Below are positions 54,587 through 62,638 of a stretch of DNA of 64,000 nt, in pieces. A program made the position numbers and the translations under genes. Origin of the DNA: Acidithiobacillus ferrianus. GTDB taxonomy: Bacteria > Pseudomonadota > Gammaproteobacteria > Acidithiobacillales > Acidithiobacillaceae. Positions within the stretch are counted from its first letter, which is position 1; each line of letters starts with the position of its first letter. The DNA lies in NCBI RefSeq assembly GCF_010378095.1, contig NZ_WNJL01000030.1, positions 238,501-302,500 of the forward strand, in the 5' to 3' direction. The notes under the pieces were generated by a model, which worked only from the letters and a program-made list of their open reading frames with translations, was not told the origin of the DNA and did not search any database.

Positions 54587-54907
54587 ATGCTTACCTTGAT
54601 CGAGACACCGCTGTTTACGAGCCTATGGCCGGATTACTGGACCGAAGAAGAACGCGGCCAATTCTGTTCATGGCTGGCGCTGCAGCCGGACGCGGGCGAC
54701 GTGATCCCCCGCAGTGGCGGTTGTCGGAAAGTCCGATGGAGCCGGGCGGGGATGGGGAAGCGTGGTGGCGTCCGGGTGATTTACTACCTGCAACGCGATG
54801 ACGGCGAGATATGGCTACTGCTGATCTACGCCAAGAATGTGCAGAAGAATGTACCGGCGCATGTGCTGCAGCAATTACGCAAGGAGATTGATGATGCCGA
54901 TGACTGA
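54587..54907 (+). CDS. RelE/HigB-family toxin
   Basis: 106 residues. The RelE-fold pattern is visible in EEERGQFCSWLALQPDAGDVIP, GGCRKVRWSRAGMGKRGGVRVIYYL and IWLLLIYAKN, typical of HigB-like mRNA-cleaving toxins. Its 3' end overlaps the antitoxin gene, giving the toxin-first order usual for higBA. Probably stabilises the element. Confidence 0.88.
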   Translation: MLTLIETPLFTSLWPDYWTEEERGQFCSWLALQPDAGDVIPRSGGCRKVRWSRAGMGKRGGVRVIYYLQRDDGEIWLLLIYAKNVQKNVPAHVLQQLRKEIDDADD

Positions 54908-55205
54908 AAAGGAACTCATGGAACGGGACGCCAAGCGCGATATTGGCGCGGAACTTCTGGAATCCGTCCGGCAGATGAAGGCCGGGAAAAAAGGCGCTGT
55001 CCACAATATCGACGTGCCCGAGGTGGTGCAGGCCCGTATCAGCGCAGGATTGTCACAGTCACAGTTTGCTGCACTGATGGGGGTGTCTGTCCGTACCCTT
55101 CAGGACTGGGAACAGGGGCGGCGCAACCCTTCCGGCGCGGCTATGACGCTACTCCGCATCGCAGCCAAGCACCCGGACGTGATCCGGGAGGCACAGGTGG
55201 CATGA
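54894..55205 (+). CDS. HigA-type antitoxin (helix-turn-helix)
   Basis: 103 residues from ATG 54894 (AAGGAG 7 bp upstream; ATG 54891 is a close alternative). C-terminal XRE-type helix-turn-helix: RISAGLSQSQFAALMGVSVRTLQDWEQGRRNPSG in about residues 50-83, written here as two joined segments. It neutralises the upstream toxin and represses the pair. The stop overlaps the next gene (ATGA, 55202-55205). Confidence 0.88.
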   Translation: MPMTEKELMERDAKRDIGAELLESVRQMKAGKKGAVHNIDVPEVVQARISAGLSQSQFAALMGVSVRTLQDWEQGRRNPSGAAMTLLRIAAKHPDVIREAQVA

Positions 55206-55474
55206 GCTATACCGGGTTTTTGAATATAGCTCTCACAGCGCTGGTTGTAGCGTTATCGGCATTGATTGCCGTGACTGCGGTGGTAGGCATATTTGGATTT
55301 AGGTCAATACGTGAATCGGCCATAGCCGCTGCAAAGGACGCTGTAACTGAAAGACTGGCGGATATTGTCAAAGAGGAAGTGAGGAACTGTATGCAGCTTG
55401 GGCGTATTCCTGATGATCCGATGCAACCTGGCCAAGATGAGGGAATAAATACGGGGGTAACGCGCGATGGATAA
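55202..55474 (+). CDS. Small membrane protein
   Basis: 90 residues, one long N-terminal hydrophobic helix (IALTALVVALSALIAVTAVVG), then an amphipathic helix and a polar tail. Overlaps the antitoxin stop by 4 bp and the ImmA-like gene by 8 bp, so it belongs to one translational chain. Unrecognised. Confidence 0.6.
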   Translation: MSYTGFLNIALTALVVALSALIAVTAVVGIFGFRSIRESAIAAAKDAVTERLADIVKEEVRNCMQLGRIPDDPMQPGQDEGINTGVTRDG

Positions 55475-55991
55475 TACTGTAGAGAAAAAATGCAGGGTTT
55501 TTCAGCCGTTTACGATAATTCGTGAACGCCAGAGATCATATCCGGTGGATGTAGAGGCCCTGGCCAAAGATTTTAATATCTCCATCGTCAACAAGGACTG
55601 GCCTGACGACTGGTCAGGAGCCATAGGGAAGGATGACAATGGATTTTTCATTATCGTCAACAAGAATCACCCGAAGGTACGGCAGCGGTTTACTATTGCC
55701 CATGAGATAGCCCATTACGTGTTACACAGAGACAAGATAGGCAATGGGATTAAGGACGACTGGAAATATCGGAGCCGCAATATCAGTGACACTGATGAAC
55801 GAGAGGCCAACAAATTGGCGGCAGAGATTCTTATGCCTGCCGATTTGGTAGGGCAAGCTGCGGTGGAGGTGATTGGTGCGCCTGGAGTGACCAGCGGGGA
55901 ACGTTTGAGCGAACGTCACCTAGCCGGTGTAGCAAAAAATTTGGAGGTGTCTACAACGGCTCTTTCAATCCGCCTGGGGGTTCCCGCGTAA
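55467..55991 (+). CDS. ImmA/IrrE-family metallopeptidase
   Basis: 174 residues with the zinc-protease motif HEIAH (TIAHEIAHYVLHRD) and the downstream EANKLAAEILMP that supplies the third ligand. Such proteins cleave phage or element repressors to trigger induction. Here it is encoded after a HigA-type regulator and could act on it or on another repressor (inference). Overlaps the preceding membrane-protein gene by 8 bp. Confidence 0.9.
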   Translation: MDNTVEKKCRVFQPFTIIRERQRSYPVDVEALAKDFNISIVNKDWPDDWSGAIGKDDNGFFIIVNKNHPKVRQRFTIAHEIAHYVLHRDKIGNGIKDDWKYRSRNISDTDEREANKLAAEILMPADLVGQAAVEVIGAPGVTSGERLSERHLAGVAKNLEVSTTALSIRLGVPA

Positions 55992-56104
55992 CAGTTTTAG
56001 TTTCACCGCCATGCTCTAGCTCGACGGAGCGAAAGGCCGGAACCTTCACCGGCTTGAGCATGGCACCTATTCCCGAAGGAAGCGCAGAGAAGGAGCGCAC
56101 GAAG

Positions 56105-56926
56105 ATGAGCAAGAAAGAAACAGTATTGTCGGTTCGGGATTTTATGGAAGTGGCGGTGGACACCTATGCGCGGGGGGAAGGCCACCGTTTCAGGGCAGTC
56201 ACCATGAAGCCGACAAAGAAGGTGTTCCTGGGCGAACAGCCAATTACCGTTTATGAGCCTGTAGACGATTACTTTGACCAGCTATGGGGAGACTGCTTCA
56301 CGCGAGAGCAGGAGGATACCTACCAAAAAGTAAAGAGCCTGCTTTACGACTCGCTCATGGAGGGCGACATACCCATGTATGTGCGGCCCATGTATGTGCG
56401 CGAACCCAGACCGACACACCAGACCATAGACATGGCCGTTGTGCGGCTCAGCGATTTTGCAAGGTGGATAAAGGACAATAATCCCGCAGGCCGTTCCAAC
56501 TGGTTACAGCTCATTATGGATGCCACGGCCCCATGCGGCGCGGCCACAGCGGTGGACGACCCAGACCACCCCGGCCAGACCAAGACAATCCAATGCAGGG
56601 AGCCGATACGCCCTGGCAGGCCCCCCAGCGCGCTCAAGCAACAGGCGTATTCCTATTATGGCAACGTTCAGTGTCAGATTGAGATAGCCAGAGACCTACA
56701 GCAGCGAGGGGTGGCGATAAATCCAGGCAGCCTGATTGACGAGCTAATACGGTTAAGCGATGAAAAGTACCCCGGCTCCAAGACTAGCAAGACAGTATGG
56801 GAGAAGGACTTTAATATCACCCCGATCTACAAGGCGCTAAACATTAAGCAGAAGCGGTGCTCTAAACGGCTCAAGAATCCCGTAAATTCGGAAAGAAATA
56901 CCCCTGTCAATTTATTCCGAAATTAG
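56105..56926 (+). CDS. Hypothetical element protein
   Basis: 273 residues from ATG 56105 (AAGGAG at 56090-56095; ATG 56054 less likely). No domain recognised. Acidic/aromatic N-terminal half (EPVDDYFDQLWGDCFTREQ), a tandem PMYVRPMYVREP, then a possible HTH-like C-terminus (RLSDEKYPGSKTSKTVWEKD). A terminator follows directly, so it ends the left transcription unit. Confidence 0.6.
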   Translation: MSKKETVLSVRDFMEVAVDTYARGEGHRFRAVTMKPTKKVFLGEQPITVYEPVDDYFDQLWGDCFTREQEDTYQKVKSLLYDSLMEGDIPMYVRPMYVREPRPTHQTIDMAVVRLSDFARWIKDNNPAGRSNWLQLIMDATAPCGAATAVDDPDHPGQTKTIQCREPIRPGRPPSALKQQAYSYYGNVQCQIEIARDLQQRGVAINPGSLIDELIRLSDEKYPGSKTSKTVWEKDFNITPIYKALNIKQKRCSKRLKNPVNSERNTPVNLFRN

Positions 56927-56951
56927 CAATTATTTCCAGATTTAACACCGC

Positions 56952-56975
56952 ACCGCCATAAGTGGCGGTTTTTTA
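56952..56975 (+). terminator. Rho-independent terminator
   Basis: ACCGCCA-TAAG-TGGCGGT followed by a T-run, 26 bp after the 273-residue gene. Clean 7-bp stem. Confidence 0.85.
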
Positions 56976-57078
56976 TTGTCTATTCTAACGTGTCCAATGC
57001 GGTTTTATAAGACGCTTGACAGTATTTTTTTCACTGTAGATGGTGGGGAATCAGGTTCACAAACAAGGAAGACCTGAT

Positions 57079-57273
57079 ATGAAAACAGAAGATTTTAAGC
57101 CCCGCGCAATGCGGGCACCGATGGCCGCGCAATATGCAGGAATGAGTCGCAGCAAGTTTCTTGACCTTGTGGCTAAGGGCCAAGCTCCGAAGCCGAAAAA
57201 GCCCAGCGTAGGGGTGACAATCTGGGACCGCGTTGATCTGGATGAATGGATCGACGGAATGGGTGCAGCATGA
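57079..57273 (+). CDS. AlpA-like helix-turn-helix regulator/excisionase
   Basis: 64 residues from ATG 57079 (AAGGAAG upstream). MerR/AlpA-type pattern: AAQYAGMSRSKFLDLVAKGQAP, then IWDRVDLDEWI. In P4-like elements AlpA-type proteins activate int or replication genes and can act as excisionase. First gene of the replication operon; its stop overlaps the next start (ATGA, 57270-57273). Confidence 0.82.
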   Translation: MKTEDFKPRAMRAPMAAQYAGMSRSKFLDLVAKGQAPKPKKPSVGVTIWDRVDLDEWIDGMGAA

Positions 57274-57500
57274 GCGCCGCCAATAGAAAAGCGCCGGGCC
57301 GCAATCCCGACGCTCAGCACAGTACCATCGCAAGAGATTGTCGCATACCCGCAGCCGGATTTGTAGCACTCGGGCACCTGCTGCACGCATCCCGCACGTT
57401 GCACGCGCTTCCGTCGTTAACCGATGACGCGATTAAGGGCGCTGAAATCCTGATATGCCGCATTACCGCCGACCTTATCCGGCTGGGAGGTGGCAAATGA
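57270..57500 (+). CDS. Small hypothetical protein
   Basis: 76 residues, no recognised domain; basic N-terminus, then helical (AAGFVALGHLLHASRTLHAL). Coupled by 4-bp overlaps to the genes on both sides (57270-57273 and 57497-57500). Confidence 0.55.
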   Translation: MSAANRKAPGRNPDAQHSTIARDCRIPAAGFVALGHLLHASRTLHALPSLTDDAIKGAEILICRITADLIRLGGGK

Positions 57501-57580
57501 CCATATTTATCGAAGCTCTCACAGCCATCGACGCAGCCCTTGTCATGCACCTTGCCTGGGCGATTTGGAGAGCGAAATGA
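57497..57580 (+). CDS. 27-residue hydrophobic peptide in the replication operon
   Basis: Reads MTIFIEALTAIDAALVMHLA and ends WAIWRAK. The start overlaps the preceding stop (ATGA) and the stop overlaps the next start (ATGA, 57577-57580). It may be a coupling peptide or a small membrane protein; this chain makes chance less likely. Confidence 0.45.
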   Translation: MTIFIEALTAIDAALVMHLAWAIWRAK

Positions 57581-58074
57581 CCCACGACAAAAATACGCGT
57601 TTTCGTAAAGCCTACCGTCCTGCTGCTGATAATCGCGCGCCAGTTGATAAAGTCCTGGCTGCACTGGACAAGGTGAAATCCACCGGACCCGGAAAGTGGC
57701 TGGCTCTATGCCCGGCACACGACGACAAGCGCCCAAGCCTGAGCGTCCGGGAAACTGAGGATCATCGCGTTTTGCTCAAGTGCTGGGCAGGGTGCGGGGC
57801 CGCAGAGATTGTCAACGCGCTGAGGTTATCCCTGGCCGACCTGTTCCCCGGCGACCGCCGCAGCCTTACCGAGCACGGCACCGGACCCTTACGGAAGCCG
57901 TTTGACTATAGGGACGCGCTGACAGGCATTTCAACTGAAGCAATCACAGTCCGTTTCATTGCCGGGGCGCTGGCGCGGGGCGAGACTTTGGACGATTCCG
58001 CAGTCAACCGTCTTGCCGTTGCCGAGCAGCGTATCAGTGACGCCCTGAGCGCCGCAGGCGGTGCGAAATGCTGA
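57577..58074 (+). CDS. Primase-type zinc-finger protein
   Basis: 165 residues from ATG 57577. A CHC2-like zinc site is visible: CPAHDDKRPSLSV and CWAGCGAAEIVNAL (Cys-His-Cys-Cys), the DNA-binding part of DnaG-type and P4-type primases. The Toprim catalytic part is not present in this ORF. It overlaps the helicase gene by 7 bp, so the two probably form a split primase-helicase. Confidence 0.75.
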   Translation: MTHDKNTRFRKAYRPAADNRAPVDKVLAALDKVKSTGPGKWLALCPAHDDKRPSLSVRETEDHRVLLKCWAGCGAAEIVNALRLSLADLFPGDRRSLTEHGTGPLRKPFDYRDALTGISTEAITVRFIAGALARGETLDDSAVNRLAVAEQRISDALSAAGGAKC

Positions 58075-59903
58075 GCGCAGATGATATTGATGAACAGGTT
58101 GAAGCCACCGAACAGGACGCCCTAACTGAACTGCTGGAGATCGCCAAAGATGGTGACGCGCCTGGATTCTGGAGAGCGTTTAAGACTCGCGTAAATGCTG
58201 TTCAGCAAGTCATGGCCGATGATCCGGTTGAGTATGCAGCATGGCGGGCCGAAGTGAAAACCGCTTGCAGCAAAATCAACGTCAGCACTTTGGACGCATT
58301 GGTAAACCCGAAAGACGGCGACGGCTCAGACTCCCAGGCAACGCAACTTGCCAGCCTTGCATCTGAAAAGTGTGAACTCTGGCACGACGCTGAGGGTGAC
58401 GCCTTTGCCAGTCTGGAACGGGACAACCACCGTGAGCATTGGCGGATTGACTCGGTTGGGTTTCGTGATTGGCTTTCGTGGATCGCCCATTCAGAGCTAG
58501 GCGCCGCCCCGTCCAGCGAAACTCTGAAATCAGCTTGTAACGCGCTTTCGGGTACGGCCAAGTTTGACGGTGACGAGCACGAACCTCGGCGGCGGGTCGG
58601 CAAAGACTCCTCCGGGTACTGGCTGGATGTTGGAGATGACCACTGGCGGGCGATTCTGATAACCGCGACCGGCTGGCGCATCATGAACGATCCGCCCGTG
58701 CGATTCATCCGAACCAAGGCCACTAGGGCGCTTCCCGAGCCGGTATCTGGTGGCAGCGTGGACGTGCTCTGGCATCTGGTGAACGTGCCGAAGCAGGAAA
58801 GACTGCTGGTGCTGGCATGGATCATCGAGTGCTTCCGGCCAGACACCCCCTACGCCCTGCTGGAACTCACCGGGGAACAGGGAGCAGCGAAGTCCACAGC
58901 ACAGCGCACATTCCGGCGCTTCATTGACCCCAACCAGGTGGAGCTACGCGGGAAACCAAAAGCAGTTGAAGATATCTACGTCAGCGCCAGCAACTCCCAC
59001 TTGCTCAGTTACGAAAATCTCAGCGGATTGTCGAACGACCAGTCCGACGCGCTTTGCACCTGCTGCACCGGCGGAGGTTATGCGGCGCGGCAACTCTACA
59101 CGAATGGGGAAGAATCTACGCTCACGGCGCATTGCCCCGTGGCCCTGAACGGCATTTCCCCGGTCGTACTCCGCCCCGATCTGCTGGATCGCGCAGTCTC
59201 TATAACGCTGCCCGAGATCACGGTACGGAAAACCGACGACGAGATCAGAGAGGCCACCGAAGCGGCGGCGCGTGGAATCATGGGCGCTCTGCTGGACCTG
59301 TTCAGCAATGCAATGGCCCTAATACCATCGGTAGTCATTCCCCCCGAACAGCGGCCACGTATGGCGGATTTTGCAATGTTGGGAGAAGCCATCGCCCGAG
59401 TGCAGGGATACACGGAAGGCGACTTCCTCGCTCTCTACACCGATCACCGACGTACCGCCATAGGCCGGACGATTGACGCCAGCCCCGTAGCGGCGGCGAT
59501 GGTGGCCTATGTGGATCGCGGCAATCGGTACGTGGGCACCGTCAAGGGATTGCTGGAAATACTCACCGAGCACAAGCCGGATCACGAGCGCGACGAATAC
59601 TGGCCGCGCAGTCCAAAAGGGCTTGCGGATGCCATGCGGCGATATGCCCCGGCACTTCGTCAAATGGGGATCATCGCCCGCGTGGACAACACCCGGCGGA
59701 AGGATGGGGTTCATTGTGTACTTCACGTACAGGCACCGGACTATTCTCCCCAGCCCCAAGTACCGGGAAATGAAGTTCACCAAGTTCACCAAGTTCACCC
59801 ATCGCCGAAACCGGAACCGGAACCCTGCCCACAATGCGGCGGCTCAGGTTGCCCGTTGTGCTGGGATACCTCAGACGATGACAGCATACCGGAGGAAATC
59901 TGA
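58068..59903 (+). CDS. P-loop replicative helicase of the element
   Basis: 611 residues. Walker A LTGEQGAAKST (about 266-276), a Walker B-like region with SYENLSGLSNDQSDALCTCC, and GISPVVLRPDLLDRAVSI resemble the ATPase of SF3/DUF927-type phage and plasmid helicases. The C-terminus carries a small zinc knuckle (CPQCGGSGCPLC, about 590-601). Just before it a Val-His-Gln repeat is encoded by iteron array B. Likely replicates the element together with the zinc-finger protein upstream. Confidence 0.8.
   Translation: MLSADDIDEQVEATEQDALTELLEIAKDGDAPGFWRAFKTRVNAVQQVMADDPVEYAAWRAEVKTACSKINVSTLDALVNPKDGDGSDSQATQLASLASEKCELWHDAEGDAFASLERDNHREHWRIDSVGFRDWLSWIAHSELGAAPSSETLKSACNALSGTAKFDGDEHEPRRRVGKDSSGYWLDVGDDHWRAILITATGWRIMNDPPVRFIRTKATRALPEPVSGGSVDVLWHLVNVPKQERLLVLAWIIECFRPDTPYALLELTGEQGAAKSTAQRTFRRFIDPNQVELRGKPKAVEDIYVSASNSHLLSYENLSGLSNDQSDALCTCCTGGGYAARQLYTNGEESTLTAHCPVALNGISPVVLRPDLLDRAVSITLPEITVRKTDDEIREATEAAARGIMGALLDLFSNAMALIPSVVIPPEQRPRMADFAMLGEAIARVQGYTEGDFLALYTDHRRTAIGRTIDASPVAAAMVAYVDRGNRYVGTVKGLLEILTEHKPDHERDEYWPRSPKGLADAMRRYAPALRQMGIIARVDNTRRKDGVHCVLHVQAPDYSPQPQVPGNEVHQVHQVHPSPKPEPEPCPQCGGSGCPLCWDTSDDDSIPEEI
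59759..59799. repeat. Iteron array B inside the helicase gene
   Basis: AGTACCGGGAAATG followed by three perfect tandem AAGTTCACC units (59773-59799). Encodes the VHQVHQVH stretch of the helicase. Same orientation as array A. Confidence 0.7.
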
Positions 59904-60334
59904 TGGATGCCGCAACCATAATCCGCGACTTCACGGCCAAAGGGGTGCAACTGGCCCCTACCGACCACGGCACGATCAGTATCACCCCCAGATCACGTCT
60001 CACCGATGCCGACCGCGATTTACTACGCAAACACAAGGCCGACGTGCTGGCCGAACTGCAAAAGGTGAACTTGGTGAACTTGGTGAACATTGATTCCGGC
60101 TACTTAGCCCCGCCAAGAATAGTCCACGACCAGGAACCGAAGTTCAGCGACCCGGAAGTCATGGCCGAAACCCTGCTGACCACCATGCGGCAGATTGGTT
60201 TGCGGGTTCGGCTGACCGCGCAAGGTGAATTGCGGATCGGGCCATCAGACATGCTCTGGCCTTACGACCGGGAACTTATTGAAGAACTGAAACCGCACCT
60301 GGTCGCATTACTGAAACAGGAGCAACGACTATGA
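59903..60334 (+). CDS. Protein with two TubC-like repeats
   Basis: 143 residues formed by two related units: about 4-55 (IIRDFTAKGVQLAPTDHGTI to LLRKHKADVLAEL) and about 90-142 (LLTTMRQIGLRVRLTAQGEL to LKPHLVALL). Each resembles the small docking domain (TubC N-terminal type) often found fused to element primases. The linker VNLVNLVNID is encoded by inverted iteron array C. Its ATG overlaps the last base of the helicase stop. Confidence 0.65.
   Translation: MDAATIIRDFTAKGVQLAPTDHGTISITPRSRLTDADRDLLRKHKADVLAELQKVNLVNLVNIDSGYLAPPRIVHDQEPKFSDPEVMAETLLTTMRQIGLRVRLTAQGELRIGPSDMLWPYDRELIEELKPHLVALLKQEQRL
60064..60103. repeat. Iteron array C (inverted) inside a coding sequence
   Basis: GGTGAACTT, GGTGAACTT and GGTGAACAT (60064-60090), then TGATTCCGGCTACT. 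The complement reads as arrays A and B do. It lies about 265 bp from array B in opposite orientation. Confidence 0.7.
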
Positions 60335-60849
60335 AAAAGCCCGCTAAAACCCCAAGCCGCAAAAAGGCGGTCGCCAAGGCCAATGATCCCCACTCTATTG
60401 GCTCTATGATCGCGGCAATGGTGGATGATGGTTTTATGCACGGATCACGAGCGGCGGCGCATGACCTTATATCAATGGCGACCTACAGCCTGCCGCTCAA
60501 CCAGCGTGAGACCAATTATCTGTATGCGACCGCCCTTGATGAAATCCGCATGTTAGAACCCCGCGATGGCTTTGAAGCCCAGGTATGCACCATGATGGTC
60601 AGCACGATGCAAGCCAGCCTTGAAACTTTGCGACGATCCAACGCCTCCAACCAACCGGCTGAGATAGCAAAAAACCTGAGAAACAGCGCGGCCAAGCTGA
60701 TAAGGAGCTATGCAGATTTAGCCGATCTACTCGACAGGCACCGCAACAAAAACACGCAGAAAATCGTGGTCCAGCATCAGACCGTCATGGTCAACGGCGA
60801 TGCCCAGGTCGCACAGATTACCGGGAAGGGGGCTGGGGACCATGAGTGA
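60331..60849 (+). CDS. Hypothetical element protein
   Basis: 172 residues: lysine-rich N-terminus (KKPAKTPSRKKAVAK), a helical middle and a C-terminal beta segment KIVVQHQTVMVNGDAQVAQI also seen in small proteins of phages and islands. Overlaps both neighbours (4 and 8 bp). Function unknown. Confidence 0.6.
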   Translation: MKKPAKTPSRKKAVAKANDPHSIGSMIAAMVDDGFMHGSRAAAHDLISMATYSLPLNQRETNYLYATALDEIRMLEPRDGFEAQVCTMMVSTMQASLETLRRSNASNQPAEIAKNLRNSAAKLIRSYADLADLLDRHRNKNTQKIVVQHQTVMVNGDAQVAQITGKGAGDHE

Positions 60850-61120
60850 AAAACAGCCAGAAGGTCTTGCACAATGTTTGCGCTGCAATGCAAAAAGCAA
60901 GCGGTCAGGGGTGCGATGCAACAGCCCTGCCATAAGGGGAAAGACCAAGTGCAGGATGCACGGCGGGACCAGTACAGGACCATCAGAGGCCGGAAAGCAG
61001 AGGCTTTCTGACCTACACATGATCCACGGCAACTACACCCGCGACGAGCGGCGACATACGGCCAGGGTATCGGCGGTCCTTCGGGCAGCGCGGGACCTTC
61101 TGAAAAGAGAAAGAGGATAA
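60842..61120 (+). CDS. HGG-motif zinc protein of mobile elements
   Basis: 92 residues: CLRCNAKSKRSGVRCNSPAI and CRMHGGTSTGP form the Cys/His plus HGG signature of a small protein family common in phages, gene transfer agents and islands, often beside terminase or packaging genes. Role unproven. End of the replication operon. Confidence 0.8.
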   Translation: MSEKQPEGLAQCLRCNAKSKRSGVRCNSPAIRGKTKCRMHGGTSTGPSEAGKQRLSDLHMIHGNYTRDERRHTARVSAVLRAARDLLKRERG

Positions 61121-61459
61121 GGCCAAAAGCAAACGCTATCCCCAGCAATGGCGGCTCTTGCAAGGGCAAAAGCAAACGCCCAGCAAGGCCCTTTCCCTGC
61201 CCTGTGCCACATTTTACGGCATAGGGTGCGGTACCGTACCGTTCACACGAAAAACGCCTTTAACGCGCACTGTCATCGTGACCGCTGATAGTCAGCATTG
61301 GCGCATGTTTCACGCCCATGGTGAGCGCATGATGAGCGCCTGCATGAATTTTACTCATGGCCCTGCCAGCGAGATTTTGCACCCTATCAAAAGGCTGGCG
61401 CTGATGACCCAACTTGACCACCAGCCAAACCGCGACTAATCTCTACCCCACCATTACCG
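61121..61459. other. Region after the replication operon
   Basis: An ORF of 93 codons (61158-61439, plus) has no ribosome site, no recognisable domain and odd composition; I do not call it. No terminator is clear. Confidence 0.3.
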
Positions 61460-61678
61460 TCATACAGTCGCTACTATCTGAAATCTTGGAAATTGTTCGG
61501 TCTTACTTCGAGAGTAGGCCGCATTAAGCTTCCAATAAGATATTGCTGCGACTAGACGCGACACCCATAAACCATCATCGCGGGATTGTCCACCGTCCCG
61601 TTCCGGCAGATTTACCGGAACGGGGTTTTTATCGCCCTGCTTCAGTGTGGGAATTTGGGATGTGGTGGGTATTGCCAT
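61460..61678 (-). CDS. Small hypothetical protein
   Basis: 72 residues on the minus strand from ATG 61678, with AAGGAAG about 5 bp upstream. Contains a basic aromatic region SYWKLNAAYSRSKTEQFPRF. Unrecognised. It faces the replication operon and is 27 bp downstream of the lipoprotein gene on the same strand. Confidence 0.5.
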   Translation of the reverse strand: MAIPTTSQIPTLKQGDKNPVPVNLPERDGGQSRDDGLWVSRLVAAISYWKLNAAYSRSKTEQFPRFQIVATV

Positions 61679-61705
61679 TTCTGCTTCCTTAAAATATGGG
61701 CCGGA

Positions 61706-62446
61706 TTATTTCAGCACAGGAAGCGATCCGGGGCCGTCATACTCGTTCATGATTTTTCCGCTAAACTTGGGGTTTACGCCATCTGGCGGATTGCTCATGG
61801 GATTGCTAGGACGTGACCCACAATGCGGCATGGTAGATACGTGGTACCTGCGCTCTATTTCATTGTTGATCTGCGCGGCCTTGGAATTATAGATCGTGGC
61901 ACCCATGCTATCCGGGACAACTTCGTTCATATGCGGGAGGCTGTCTATGCGCCTGCCCCAGCGGTATATGCAGTGGTTGTAAAGCTGAGATTCCTTGCGA
62001 TAGATCGCCACTTTCTCGCCCGTCCCGTGCTGGCGCAAGAACGCTTCCAGTCTGGGGTAGTCGATCCCGCCTTGGGGAACCCATTTAACTCTTTCATTAC
62101 CAAAATCATAGTATTGAAGAAGAATGGAACCTTTCTGCGTTGCGCCATTGGATAGGTGTAACGTGACATCAAAGATAGAGTAAACGCCGCCCGTCACGAG
62201 AGGCGCACTCTGCAAGAAATATTCCTCTTTCGCGCTGACAAATTTTGGCTTGTGCATGTCAGAAACAGAAGCGACAGCCTGATCGGATATTTCCGTTCTG
62301 TGGAAGCCTTTGTTAACAGCCAAAAGGAACCGTTCTGGATGCCTCAGCCCAATGAGGGATGCTGAGGTATACTGATAAGCACACCCAGACAAAGCTGCTA
62401 CAGTGCCGAAAAGCGCAATAGCGCGTATATAATGGTTGGTTTTCAT
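61706..62446 (-). CDS. Element-encoded lipoprotein
   Basis: 246 residues with a lipoprotein signal (IALFGTVAALSGC; lipobox cysteine at about residue 22). The mature part is a mixed alpha-beta domain, unrecognised, with NHCIYRWG and PHCGSRPSN cysteines. A surface or periplasmic cargo gene of the mobile element, perhaps for exclusion or host fitness (inference). Confidence 0.65.
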   Translation of the reverse strand: MKTNHYIRAIALFGTVAALSGCAYQYTSASLIGLRHPERFLLAVNKGFHRTEISDQAVASVSDMHKPKFVSAKEEYFLQSAPLVTGGVYSIFDVTLHLSNGATQKGSILLQYYDFGNERVKWVPQGGIDYPRLEAFLRQHGTGEKVAIYRKESQLYNHCIYRWGRRIDSLPHMNEVVPDSMGATIYNSKAAQINNEIERRYHVSTMPHCGSRPSNPMSNPPDGVNPKFSGKIMNEYDGPGSLPVLK

Positions 62447-62638
62447 TGTGCGCCCCTGAATGTTAAATGCGGTTCGAATGCGCTAATTCATGGCGCGAAG
62501 AACGGGAATATCTTTAGTGGCGGCATGTTCGCAGCTCAAATACCAGTCGGCTGCTACCCGCCGGGAAGAATAGTGTACCCGCCGAGAGCATGCTCATTGG
62601 CGTCTGGACGTGGGCAGCACAGGCAAAAGGCGGTGCAA

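Noticed and set aside
61158..61439. 93-codon plus-strand ORF after the HGG protein
   Set aside because: No ribosome site, no domain and unusual composition; not called.
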